Source of the DNA: Pigmentiphaga litoralis
Lineage (GTDB): Bacteria; Pseudomonadota; Gammaproteobacteria; Burkholderiales; Burkholderiaceae_B
Reading direction: 5' to 3'
Assembly: GCF_014651835.1 (NCBI RefSeq)
Contig: NZ_BMXQ01000002.1
Span: 904,808-968,807, forward strand
Length of the DNA: 64,000 nucleotides
This document shows, in pieces, positions 8,494-16,370 of this stretch (positions are counted from its first letter, which is position 1; each line of letters begins with the position of its first letter). The notes under the pieces are model-generated. The model was not told where the DNA came from, did not search any database, and saw nothing but the letters and a program-made list of their open reading frames with translations. The translations under genes and the position numbers were made by a program.

Positions 8494-8844
8494 TCAACTC
8501 TGGCCGCTCTCGCCGGAGCCTCTCAACCGCGCCAGGAAATCTTGGCACCTGTTCAGCAGGTCACGCAGATGGTCCTGCTTGGCAGGCGCTGCCGGGCGGG
8601 GAGGCGCTTCTATAGGTTTGCCGTCGATGTACAGGGTGACGGCAGGATTATCTGGGTCCAGGAGATGAACGATACCGTCCGGCCCACTTATCGCCCATGG
8701 AAGCGCGACATTTGGCGCGGCGGGCAAGCCATCAATGGGAGGCTTCAGTCCAACCAGGACGCCCTCGAAAGTCCCCCACGGCGCGACAGCCCGAAGGTGG
8801 CGCCCCATGTACTGGGGCCAATGGTCGTAGAGCGCAGGGCGCAT
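8494..8844 (-). CDS. Hypothetical protein, second gene of an SOS-type operon
   Basis: This 116-residue protein is of unknown function. It begins MRPALYDHWPQ; the ATG at 8844 is chosen over 8889 because a GGAGA ribosome site precedes it by about seven bases. A proline/alanine-rich linker ('APPRPAAPAKQ') separates a beta-rich N-terminal half ('AVTLYIDGKPI') from a helical C-terminal end. No membrane segment or signal peptide is visible. It follows the gene at 8908-9255 on the same strand after 63 bases and probably shares its LexA-controlled promoter. I do not recognise the family. Confidence 0.6.
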   Translation of the reverse strand: MRPALYDHWPQYMGRHLRAVAPWGTFEGVLVGLKPPIDGLPAAPNVALPWAISGPDGIVHLLDPDNPAVTLYIDGKPIEAPPRPAAPAKQDHLRDLLNRCQDFLARLRGSGESGQS

Positions 8845-8907
8845 CGCGATTCTCCGTTCCCTGCATTCTCGATGGTCGAAGCTCGGCAATGCAATTTCTG
8901 GGTGTAA

Positions 8908-9255
8908 CTACCGCGGCGTCATCATTTCCCGGTACCAGCCTGGAATCTCTGGGTACCAGCGGACCCACCAGCCTTGGTAGTGTCTACCACCATTGATCAC
9001 CTCGAATCCGACAAGCATCACGCCGCGCTCGCTGTCGAAGGAGAGTAGCTGTGGGTCCAACAGTTCAGCCGGCCGCTCCTGGAACAGCACCTGCGTCGGA
9101 TCATCGACCTGGGTGAACTCCATGTATGTCTGCTGCCGGCGAGCAATTGCGTCGTATCGTTCCTTACGCAGTAGAGTGCCGCCGAGCGGTTGCTCAAGCC
9201 GCGCCGGGTCGACCTGCTTGCCAGCTTTGTGGGTTCGTTGGATGACGGTGAACAT
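8908..9255 (-). CDS. Hypothetical protein downstream of two LexA boxes
   Basis: A 115-residue protein of unknown function. The N-terminal half is charged and helical ('LLRKERYDAIARRQQTYMEF'); the C-terminal half is aromatic-rich ('GGRHYQGWWVRWYPE'). No signal or membrane segment is evident. The ATG at 9255 lies 10 bases downstream of a LexA box (9265-9280), with a second box at 9331-9346, so expression is probably induced by DNA damage. Together with 8494-8844 it forms a small operon inside the prophage next to the attachment remnant. It could be a lysogenic-conversion gene or a damage-linked phage function. Confidence 0.6.
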   Translation of the reverse strand: MFTVIQRTHKAGKQVDPARLEQPLGGTLLRKERYDAIARRQQTYMEFTQVDDPTQVLFQERPAELLDPQLLSFDSERGVMLVGFEVINGGRHYQGWWVRWYPEIPGWYREMMTPR

Positions 9256-9264
9256 TGCTTCGCA

Positions 9265-9280
9265 CTGTATGGATGTACAG
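9265..9280 (-). promoter_or_regulatory. LexA box 1
   Basis: The sequence is CTGT-N8-ACAG with an AT-containing core, matching the classical LexA consensus exactly in the conserved arms. It lies 10 bases upstream of the minus-strand start at 9255, where bound LexA would block transcription. Confidence 0.75.
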
Positions 9281-9330
9281 CATTATGGTAAGCGCAGTGT
9301 GACCGTTTTGTGCCCTAAAACTAAAGAAAA

Positions 9331-9346
9331 CTGTATGAAAACACAG
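9331..9346 (-). promoter_or_regulatory. LexA box 2
   Basis: This second CTGT-N8-ACAG site lies 66 bases upstream of the first. Paired LexA boxes with identical arms in one short intergenic region make chance unlikely. Confidence 0.65.
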
Positions 9347-9430
9347 TATTATCGCCGGCGGGTGACGTTGGCTGGCACCGCAAGTCTTTGATTTTATTGA
9401 ACTTTACTCAGCGGGTGTTTGTTGCAGGGC

Positions 9431-9492
<62 letters not shown>

Positions 9493-9520
9493 TACCATCG
9501 CCAGTTTCTGGCGTTCAATG

Positions 9521-9544
9521 AAGCCCGCACATGCGGGCTTTTTT
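9521..9544 (+). terminator. Rho-independent terminator behind the tRNA remnant
   Basis: A perfect 8-bp stem (AAGCCCGC/GCGGGCTT) closes an ACAT loop and runs into a T tract. Its place just after the tRNA 3' end fits the original tRNA terminator; with A residues on the left arm it could also act on the minus strand. Confidence 0.8.
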
Positions 9545-9590
9545 GTTTTGTGGGCTTCGTTGTTATGGATGCTGGCTGTCCTTCCAGCAT

Positions 9591-10277
9591 TCACGGCGCT
9601 CGCCGTTTGAACTCGACGACCCATACCCATGGATTCGCAGACCAGCTGCCGGTGCCGTTGATCGATTCCCAGACGCTGCGGTAGGCCGAGATGGCCGGTG
9701 CTTCCTCACCATCTGCCGCTGCGCGCATCCCGATCCCCTCGGCATCCAGTCCGATCCCTTCAGCCATTGCATCCTGCTCGCTGCAGTCATTCAGCCGCTC
9801 AACGCGAACGCTGACCACGTCAAGAACGATCCGGCTCGCCGCGCGCGGCATGAAGAGCGCCGATCGCTTATGCCAGCCCGCTGCCCCGCCCTGTCGTGTA
9901 GATAGCGCCAGGTCGGCTCCATCCGCTGCATAGTGGTAAGCCCGGCCACACGCGATGGTCATGTCAACAAAGCGCCATTCGTCCCGGTGTTTCGTCTCGT
10001 TGTGACGGGTTTCCCAGCGGCCGTAGGCGAAGAACGTTTCGCGAACGCGCAGCCGATCTCCGGGTTCGCCGTAGGGGCAGGCGATTATTTGTCCGGGCGG
10101 GTCCGCGGTATCGGCGATCGGCATGCGGGGCGCGGGCAGTCCGTGCGCCGTCGTCACGTCGGGCCCGCTCACAAAGCCCGTCGGCTGCGGCTTCACCACG
10201 CGGCGTGTCTGTGTCTTGATGCCGGCCAGCAGGGCGCGGACCATGGGTCCACTGAAAAGAATCGAGCGTTCTTTCAT
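9591..10277 (-). CDS. Phage 'morphogenetic protein' family, ASCH/PUA-like
   Basis: The protein (228 residues) begins MKERSILFSGPMVRALL followed by 'KTQTRRVVKPQP', the opening of a family often annotated as phage morphogenetic protein. Later family blocks are 'YGEPGDRLRVRETF', 'FMPRAASRIVLDV' and a C-terminal 'WESINGTGSW..NPWVWVVEF'. The fold is probably ASCH/PUA-like, which suggests nucleic-acid binding; the true function is unknown. A GGAGGGAC ribosome site precedes the start. It lies outside the attachment remnant and 24 bases downstream of the helicase on the same strand, so it may be a leftover of another phage or host-adopted. Confidence 0.75.
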   Translation of the reverse strand: MKERSILFSGPMVRALLAGIKTQTRRVVKPQPTGFVSGPDVTTAHGLPAPRMPIADTADPPGQIIACPYGEPGDRLRVRETFFAYGRWETRHNETKHRDEWRFVDMTIACGRAYHYAADGADLALSTRQGGAAGWHKRSALFMPRAASRIVLDVVSVRVERLNDCSEQDAMAEGIGLDAEGIGMRAAADGEEAPAISAYRSVWESINGTGSWSANPWVWVVEFKRRAP

Positions 10278-10301
10278 TGTCCCTCCGTCGCTCGGCGAAA
10301 C

Positions 10302-12272
10302 TCAGAAACGCCGCCGCACCGGCGCAGGCCGATACCACGCCGCCTTGCCCGCCGTCCGCGCAGCCCCCTGCCGCGCATGCCCCCGCAGATGCAAATCCAC
10401 CGCCTCCACCCAAGGCTCCAGCAACTCCCGCGCGTCCTCCGCCATCGGAAAACTATCCGGCAACCGATACGACAGCCACAGATACGCCCACAACTGCTGC
10501 ACCGCCATCTCCGCCTTGTCCAGCGCGGCGTTTTCCGGATAGCCCCTTAAAAACTCCAGCCCGACCGGCACGTCGCGATTGACCTTGCGTACCCAGTCCG
10601 TCCACGTTGCGCCCAAGACCTCATGCTGCGAACTCAAGGGCACCATCGCCAGCAGGTGCTTGGTCTGCAACGTCAGGTTCTGCATCGCATCGAGCATCGA
10701 CGCGCGGTCCAGCATTTCCTGGGGGACGTGGGCGCGGAAGAAGCCGTCGCCTTGATCGGCATGCTGCTCATAGGCGGCAAGCAAAGCTTCCAGGCGTTCG
10801 GTGCTGGCCAGTTTGGACAGCCGTTCCAGATAGGCCTGGCTGGGCGCGATGAGGAAGCCGCGGGCGGGCAGGGGCGTTTGCTGGGCCTGCATCAGTTCCA
10901 CGACGACGCGATGTTCGTCGGGGGTCAGGCCGACGACGATGCCATCCTTGGCCTGCTTGCCTTTCGATGATGGCTGGTGGCCGTAGCGGCCAGCCCGTCC
11001 GCCGATCTGCTGGAGCATGGGCACTTCGAGCCGCTGGACTTCTTCACCGTTGAACTTGGTGACGGCCGTGAAGACGACGCGCTGGATGGGCAGGTTCAGG
11101 CCCATGCCGATCGCGTCCGTCGCAACCAGGATATCGGCGTCGCCGTCGGCGAAGCGCTGGGCTTCCCGCTCGCGCACCTCGGGGCTCAGCATCCCGTAGA
11201 CGCAGGCGACAGACATGCCGCGCGCCAGGAAGTCGTCGCGCAGCGTCAGCGCATTGCGCCGCGAGAAGACGACCCACGCATCCCCTTTGCGGGCTTGGCG
11301 CAAGGCTGCGATGGGGTCACCGGCCAACGCGTTTTGCGCGACGGTCAGCGGGTGTTTGCGTTCTTTGTAGTGGACTTCCAATTCCAGGCCGAGTCGGGCC
11401 GCCAGCGCCCGGACAGCAGTTTCCGCGGACAACGCGCCCAGCAGCCAGACCTCGCTGGCGTTGGCGCCCACGACGGCCTGGGTCCAGGCCCAACCTCGAT
11501 CGGGATCAAGGAGCATCTGGATTTCGTCGATGACGGCCACGTCGACCTGTCGATCGGGGTTGAGCATCTCGATGGTCGATGCCGTCACCTTGGACCGCGC
11601 CACGTCGCGCCGGTCTTCGCCGGTCAGCAATGAGGTCGGGACCTTGAACTCATCGTTGAGGCGGTTGAACGCTTCCAGCGCCAGGAGCCGCAGCGGGCCC
11701 AGGTAGACGCCGCTTTCCGCCTTTGCCAGGCGTTTGAATGCGTCGTAAGTCTTGCCGGAATTGGTCGGGCCCAGCACGGCAATCAGCCGGCGCTTGCGCG
11801 TGTGGGCGCGAAAGGATTCGGGATAGTCCTCAAGCCGGACTGCCTGGCGGATGGCGTTACCCATGGCCTCGCGCGTTTTTTCGACGCGCAGAGACGACAG
11901 GGCGTTCTCAAGAATCCTTGGAAGGTCTACCAGGTTGACGCCGTCGGCAAGGTGCTCGGACAGATCTTCGGCAAGGTGCAGCAGACCCTCGGCGTCGGCC
12001 GCTGCCAGGAATGTCTGGATGCGCCCGGCGGCGATGTCTAGGGCACCTTGCAGGCCGGGCAGCAGTTTTTTGGCGGCGGCACGTTGATGCTGGCGGCGGT
12101 CCTTGAGCGTCATGGCCGCGAACTTGCGGCTCTCGCCCAGTTTGGACGCTTCGGTATAGCCGTAGACGACCCATGATTGGTGGTTGAACTCAACAGTCAG
12201 TCGGGCCGCCAACCAGGCTGAGCGGGTGCCGACGATGAGTTTGGTGGCTTCTAGGGCCTGAGATGGAAGCAT
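10302..12272 (-). CDS. SUV3-like ATP-dependent RNA helicase (DEAD/DEAH superfamily 2)
   Basis: The protein has 656 residues. After an N-terminal extension of about 165 residues come the Walker A motif 'GPTNSGKT', the Walker B/DExH motif 'DEIQ', 'SAETAV', and the second RecA-like domain with 'VVFSRRNAL', 'ATDAIGMGLN' and 'QIGGRAGR'. The C-terminal region resembles the SUV3 C-terminal domains. SUV3 helicases unwind RNA in mitochondrial RNA degradation; bacterial homologues in betaproteobacteria are little studied. It is the first unambiguous chromosomal gene right of the prophage remnant. The start has only a weak ribosome site, so a later start is possible. Confidence 0.88.
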   Translation of the reverse strand: MLPSQALEATKLIVGTRSAWLAARLTVEFNHQSWVVYGYTEASKLGESRKFAAMTLKDRRQHQRAAAKKLLPGLQGALDIAAGRIQTFLAAADAEGLLHLAEDLSEHLADGVNLVDLPRILENALSSLRVEKTREAMGNAIRQAVRLEDYPESFRAHTRKRRLIAVLGPTNSGKTYDAFKRLAKAESGVYLGPLRLLALEAFNRLNDEFKVPTSLLTGEDRRDVARSKVTASTIEMLNPDRQVDVAVIDEIQMLLDPDRGWAWTQAVVGANASEVWLLGALSAETAVRALAARLGLELEVHYKERKHPLTVAQNALAGDPIAALRQARKGDAWVVFSRRNALTLRDDFLARGMSVACVYGMLSPEVREREAQRFADGDADILVATDAIGMGLNLPIQRVVFTAVTKFNGEEVQRLEVPMLQQIGGRAGRYGHQPSSKGKQAKDGIVVGLTPDEHRVVVELMQAQQTPLPARGFLIAPSQAYLERLSKLASTERLEALLAAYEQHADQGDGFFRAHVPQEMLDRASMLDAMQNLTLQTKHLLAMVPLSSQHEVLGATWTDWVRKVNRDVPVGLEFLRGYPENAALDKAEMAVQQLWAYLWLSYRLPDSFPMAEDARELLEPWVEAVDLHLRGHARQGAARTAGKAAWYRPAPVRRRF

Positions 12273-12464
12273 CGAATCTTGGCAAAAAATGACCTGACGG
12301 AAGTCATTATTAGCACATAGCGTTCCACCAGGATCGGGGTGCGCGCTGTGGATGAGCGTGCACGGCGGAAAATTTCAGCGCGCAAGCTGCGTGGACCTGC
12401 TGCGCTTGACCACCCTCCGTCCTTGGGGCGCATGCCACGTGCATCCGCAGCCCGCCCACGCAGC

Positions 12465-13208
12465 CTAGACCGCCATCACGCCGCCATCCACGAAGAGTTC
12501 GTGCCCTGCCAGGTAACTCGCGGCGTCTGACGCCAGGAACAGCACGGCCTTGGCAACGTCTTCCGAATCCCCCATGCGGCCGAAGGGAATCATCTGTGTC
12601 ATCGCGTCCTCGGCGCCTGCGTTGGCGGCAAGGTAAGTCTGCATCGCCGGCGTCTTGACCATGCCGGGCGAGACCACGTTCACGCGGATCCCGCGCGCCT
12701 TCAGGTCGGTTGTCCAGGTGCGTGCGAACGACCGGATCGCAGCCTTCGTTGCACTGTAGATGGACAGCGCGCCGAAGCCCATGCTGCCCGCGACCGACCC
12801 CGCAAGGATCACGCTGCCGCCAGAGGTCATCAGGGGCAGCGCCTTCTGCACCGTATGGACGGTGCCTTTGATGTTGGTGGTCATCACGCGGTCGAGGTGG
12901 GTATCGGCGATATCGCCCAGCGCGGCCGTTTCGGAAATGCCCGCGTTGGCAAAGACCACGTCGAGCCGTCCATGATTTTGCAGGATGCGCGCGTACAGCC
13001 GGTCGAGGTCGTCCGGGTTGCCAACGTCTCCCTGCACGCCAACCGCGCCGAATCCAATGTCCGCAACGGCCTCATCCAGCCGGTCCTGCCGCCGCCCGGT
13101 CACATACACCTGCGCGCCTTCCGCGGCAAACGCCTTGGCGGTCGCCAGGCCAATGCCATCGCTGCCGCCCGTGACCACGACAGTCTTTCCCTCGAATCGC
13201 TTCGTCAT
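12465..13208 (-). CDS. Short-chain dehydrogenase/reductase (classical SDR)
   Basis: This 247-residue protein is a NAD(P)-dependent oxidoreductase. It shows 'TGGSDGIG' (TGxxxGxG cofactor motif), 'NAGIS', the catalytic Ser in 'LAGSVAGS', and the Tyr-Lys pair in 'YSATK', then 'VSPGMVKTP' and the C-terminal 'FVDGG'. 'TGRR' after the second strand suggests NADP(H) preference. The ATG at 13208 is used; the long upstream frame runs through the operator and the opposing TetR gene. It is transcribed divergently from that TetR gene, which probably represses it. Substrate unknown. Confidence 0.9.
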   Translation of the reverse strand: MTKRFEGKTVVVTGGSDGIGLATAKAFAAEGAQVYVTGRRQDRLDEAVADIGFGAVGVQGDVGNPDDLDRLYARILQNHGRLDVVFANAGISETAALGDIADTHLDRVMTTNIKGTVHTVQKALPLMTSGGSVILAGSVAGSMGFGALSIYSATKAAIRSFARTWTTDLKARGIRVNVVSPGMVKTPAMQTYLAANAGAEDAMTQMIPFGRMGDSEDVAKAVLFLASDAASYLAGHELFVDGGVMAV

Positions 13209-13224
13209 ATCGTCCTTGATTTCC

Positions 13225-13249
13225 CTAAGTGGAGGTTTGCTCCGCTTAG
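13225..13249. promoter_or_regulatory. TetR operator 1
   Basis: An inverted repeat with 10-base arms (CTAAGTGGAG and CTCCGCTTAG) around a GTTTG spacer has a single mismatch. It lies in the 89-base gap between the divergent SDR and TetR genes. Confidence 0.65.
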
Positions 13250-13273
13250 TATATGGAGGTAATCTCCACTTAT
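13250..13273. promoter_or_regulatory. TetR operator 2
   Basis: A second GGAG-N5-CTCC core (13255-13267) repeats the operator 1 architecture exactly 24 bp downstream, with a full CTCCACTT right half-site and a weaker left half. Two dimers could bind on the same side and repress both genes. Confidence 0.55.
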
Positions 13274-13297
13274 CAAGTATAGAGCCAGGATGATCCG

Positions 13298-13876
13298 TTG
13301 ACTGCTGTTCCCCCCTTGCGCGCCGACGCGCAACGAAACCGAGAACGCCTGCTTGCCGCGGCCGAAGACGTCTTTCTGGAACGCGGCGCCGAGGCGTCAA
13401 TGGAAAATGTCGCCAAGCGGGCTGGCGTGGGTATCGGCACGCTCTATCGGCGTTTCCCGACCCGCGATGCGCTGCTCGCGGCAGCGTACAGCGAGCGCTT
13501 TTTGTCACTCGCCGCGGCGAGCCAGGCGCGAGCAGAGAGGCTCGATCCGCTGACGGCACTGCGCATGTACCTTGAAGAGTTGGTGGCGCACACCAGCGTC
13601 TACCGCGGGCTGGCCGCGTCGCTGGGGGCCATGCTTCAGAGTGGGACGCCCGGGTGCGAAGCCACGAGCAAGGAAGGAAAGCGGCTGTTGAAGCAGGCGC
13701 AAAAAACAGGCGTTGTGCGCAAGCGGGTCACCTTCGACGATCTGGTTGCCGTCGCCATGGCCACATCGTTGGCGACGGAACAAGCAACCGAGCAGGCGGG
13801 CTCGTCAACGGCGCGGGTGGCGCATTTGATCGGCCTGTTTTTCGATGGCATCGCGTCTGGCGGCAGCAGTCGTTAG
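13298..13876 (+). CDS. TetR family transcriptional regulator
   Basis: A 192-residue regulator. The N-terminal helix-turn-helix is clear: 'RERLLAAAEDVFLERG', then 'SMENVAKRAGVGIGTLYRRFPTRDALL'. The C-terminal ligand domain has a 'AFCHSP'-free, Ala-rich helical layout like repressors of SDR/oxidoreductase genes. The start is a TTG at 13298 behind an AGGATG-like site; the nearby ATG at 13291 runs into a stop after three codons. It is divergent from the SDR gene across two inverted repeats and probably controls both. The inducer is unknown. Confidence 0.85.
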   Translation: MTAVPPLRADAQRNRERLLAAAEDVFLERGAEASMENVAKRAGVGIGTLYRRFPTRDALLAAAYSERFLSLAAASQARAERLDPLTALRMYLEELVAHTSVYRGLAASLGAMLQSGTPGCEATSKEGKRLLKQAQKTGVVRKRVTFDDLVAVAMATSLATEQATEQAGSSTARVAHLIGLFFDGIASGGSSR

Positions 13877-13899
13877 CCTCGCGCAAATATGCAAAAGCG

Positions 13900-14316
13900 C
13901 TACGGCGCCGGCATGCCCCGCGCCGCCACCTGCTTCCACTTTGGCAAGCTGATCCGGATCTCTTCCGCGAGCGCAGCCGGCGTGCTTCCCACCGGCTCGA
14001 ACCCCATTTCGGTGATCAGCCGCACCTGCTGCGGGTCCTTCATCATCGCCGCCAGCGCCTCGGAAAGCGTGTCGATGATGTCCTGAGGCGTCCCGGCGGG
14101 CGCGAACAACCCATCTACGTGGCCGCCCAGCATGTCGGTGACGGCAGGGCCCGACCCGCTATACGGAACGGCGGTCCACTGCAGGGACGGGTTCTGCTGG
14201 AACAGCATGCCGGTGCACTGGCTGGCCGTGCCCGACCCAGTGGACGCCACATGCAGCGGCCGCGCGCGCCAGGTCAACGAACTGTTTGACCGATGTCACG
14301 CCCAGGCCAGGCCGCA
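13900..14316 (-). pseudogene. Bug-type (TctC) receptor remnant, truncated and frameshifted
   Basis: The minus strand encodes the C-terminal part of a tripartite tricarboxylate receptor: 'VASTGSGTASQCTGMLFQQ', 'VPYSGSGPAVTDMLGGHVDGLF' and 'MGFEPVGSTPAALAEEI'. The upstream piece 'VTSVKQFVDLARA' is in another frame; the switch falls in a GC-dinucleotide run near 14263-14270, so slippage is the likely cause. The signal peptide and first domain are missing. The fragment ends at about 14316, directly against a LysR remnant on the other strand. Confidence 0.75.
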
Positions 14317-14549
14317 TGGGACTCGCCCTGGTTATCGCGCAGACCGATCTGGTGGTGACCTTGCCGCGGCGTGCGGGCAGCGCCATGAGTCAGTACGCGC
14401 CCGTGAACGCGTGGCCGGTGCCGTTCGACCTACCGGCGTACGCCGTCAAACAGCATTGGCATGAGCATCAAACGCGCGATCCGGGCAACCGATGGCTGCG
14501 GGCCTTGCATGTGGAGGTGTTCGGGAATCAGCCGCCGCCGGCGGCGTGA
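14317..14549 (+). pseudogene. LysR-family regulator remnant, C-terminal end only
   Basis: The plus strand reads 'LALVIAQTDLVVTLPRRAG', 'VPFDLPAYAVKQHWHEH' and 'DPGNRWLRALHVEVF', which matches the last 70 or so residues of LysR-type effector-binding domains. No DNA-binding domain precedes it; sequence to the left belongs to the opposing Bug remnant. Its stop at 14549 overlaps the 3' end of the EAL gene on the other strand. Confidence 0.7.
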
Positions 14550-16138
14550 AGGCTGGCCTGCGCATCCTGCGCCCCCTTCGCTTCCCGCCACGCCTCGACC
14601 CGGACAAACGCCAGAAAATCCTCGATCGGCATCGCCTTCGCATACAGCCAGCCCTGCGCAAACTCCACGCCGTGTGCCTTCAGGTACTCGGCCTGCGCCT
14701 CGGTCTCGACGCCTTCCGCCACGACCTTTAGTCCGACCGTTTTCGCCATGTCGATGATGTGCGAGATGACCGAACTCGTCGCCACCGTGCGGCCGATGGC
14801 GGCGATGAAGCACTTGTCGATCTTGAGCGCGTCGGTGGGCAGGCGTTCCAGGTATTGCAGGCTGGAGTAGCCGGTGCCGAAGTCGTCGATGGCGATGCCG
14901 AATCCCAGTGCGCGCGCCTTGGCCAGGTTCGCGCTGGCGGCGTCGACATCAACGAAGCCGCGCTCGGTTGCCTCCAGCCAGATCTGCTCGTTCTGGATCC
15001 CGCTGCCTTCCAATGCTTGCTGCAAGACGCCAATGAACCTGCCGGTGGTGATGTCGTTCGCGCTGAGGTTGATGGCGACATGCATCGATCGGTCGGCAAG
15101 CAGCAGTTCGCGCAGGTCGCGGATGCAGGTTTCAACGACCTGGTCGGTGATCGGCAGGATCAGGCCGCTTTCTTCGGCCAGCGGGATAAAGAGGTCGGGC
15201 CGCACCATGGTGCCGTCTGGGCGGCGCCAGCGGACGAGGGCTTCGGCGGCGATACAGGCACCTGTTGTCAGGTGGATGATCGGCTGATAAAAAACGACGA
15301 ACTCGCGTTGCTGGACGGCGATGTTCAGTTCGGCCAGCGGCGACAGGCGCTTGCGCAGCAGGCGGATGACCAGGGCCACGATCACGCAGCTGATGATGAC
15401 GCCGATGGGCAGCAGCCACAGCAGTTCTTTGAGCAGGCTGGTGCGCAGGTTGCCCTGCGGCTCGAGCACGACAGCCGACCACGCGTCTTGCCTTGCGACG
15501 GCATGCAGGTAGCGGCTGTCGTTAATCGCGGTGGGTGATGATGCCACCCGCGCGACAAAGTCGGTGTCGGTGGCGCGCAGTGTACTGACGACCTTGCCGC
15601 CGTAGGCAACGCCCAGCTGCACTCGGTCATCGACGATGACGTCGGTCAGGCGGCTGGTGTTGATCAGTACGTAAATGTTGCCTCGCTGCAGGACCGTAAC
15701 GGGGTCGCCACCCGTAATGGCGGGATACGTTCGCAGGGTCACGCGAAAGCCGTCAGGCAGGTCGGCATCGGGAGGCGCAACCCGGCGTGTGCCGGGGGGG
15801 CTGGTGAATACGCCCCAGGAAGAGCATCGCGGCTGCCCATTTTCCAGATAGCCGACCTGTTCGGTATAGCGGGAATTGATGGCAACGCGCCGCATCTGTT
15901 CGATGTGCTCCGCTGAGCAGGGCGTGCCGCGCCAGTTTTCCATCTCGGTCACGACCCGGCGGCCTTGATCCAGCGTCGTCGTCACATTGCGCAGCGCGCG
16001 GGTGGCGTAGCCATCGAGCAGGCTCTGTTCCTGGGACACGGCGCGGGCCCAGGATGCGTAGGCGGCGACGGCCAGCGGCAGCAGCGCGCCAAGGGCGGCC
16101 AGCAACAGCGCCGTTGCGATGATACGGGACCGGTTCAC
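14528..16138 (-). CDS. Membrane cyclic-di-GMP phosphodiesterase: CSS-motif sensor plus EAL domain
   Basis: The 536-residue protein hydrolyses cyclic di-GMP. A first membrane helix (about residues 5-30) and a second ('LLWLLPIGVIISCVIVALVIRLL') flank a periplasmic domain with paired Cys in 'PCSAEH' and 'QPRCSSWG', the redox-linked CSS motif. The cytoplasmic EAL domain is intact: 'EALVRWRR', 'ATERGF', 'IDDFGTGYSS', 'LKIDKCF', 'VAEGVET'. I choose the GTG at 16138, preceded by an AGGAG site, over the upstream ATGs at 16198 and 16258. In CSS proteins, DsbA/DsbB-type disulfide formation sets activity and C-terminal EAL activity can be released by proteolysis. Confidence 0.88.
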   Translation of the reverse strand: MNRSRIIATALLLAALGALLPLAVAAYASWARAVSQEQSLLDGYATRALRNVTTTLDQGRRVVTEMENWRGTPCSAEHIEQMRRVAINSRYTEQVGYLENGQPRCSSWGVFTSPPGTRRVAPPDADLPDGFRVTLRTYPAITGGDPVTVLQRGNIYVLINTSRLTDVIVDDRVQLGVAYGGKVVSTLRATDTDFVARVASSPTAINDSRYLHAVARQDAWSAVVLEPQGNLRTSLLKELLWLLPIGVIISCVIVALVIRLLRKRLSPLAELNIAVQQREFVVFYQPIIHLTTGACIAAEALVRWRRPDGTMVRPDLFIPLAEESGLILPITDQVVETCIRDLRELLLADRSMHVAINLSANDITTGRFIGVLQQALEGSGIQNEQIWLEATERGFVDVDAASANLAKARALGFGIAIDDFGTGYSSLQYLERLPTDALKIDKCFIAAIGRTVATSSVISHIIDMAKTVGLKVVAEGVETEAQAEYLKAHGVEFAQGWLYAKAMPIEDFLAFVRVEAWREAKGAQDAQASLHAAGGG

Positions 16139-16285
16139 GAAAACTCCTGACGTCGCGAAGAGTGGGAATACCGCAATGCGCCCAGTACTAGTGAACATTT
16201 GCGAGACTCGGACGATACCGTAGTTGCCCTCGCTTGCGTGCATTGACAGCCACTTCATTAGCCGTCTAAGCTGAATTCATAATAA

Positions 16286-16310
16286 GGAACGGCGTTCCGT
16301 ATATAGGAAC
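16286..16310. promoter_or_regulatory. Candidate operator, GGAAC/GTTCC triple array
   Basis: GGAAC-N3-GTTCC (16286-16298) shares its right half with GTTCC-N7-GGAAC (16294-16310), whose spacer is the near-palindrome GTATATA. GTTCC...GGAAC sites are typical of IclR-family operators. It lies upstream of the duplicated Bug/TPP operon, but no IclR gene is nearby, so the regulator would act from elsewhere. Confidence 0.5.
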
Positions 16311-16370
16311 GACGAATCAGACGGATCGGCGCACTGCGTGTCATGGCGGGTGTCAGGTCCAGGAGACGAG

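Noticed and set aside
10977..11633. A 218-codon plus-strand frame
   Set aside because: It is antisense to the conserved motifs of the helicase.
12465..13559. A 364-residue version of the SDR protein
   Set aside because: The extra N-terminal part covers the operators and the start of the opposing TetR gene; the internal ATG at 13208 gives the normal family length.
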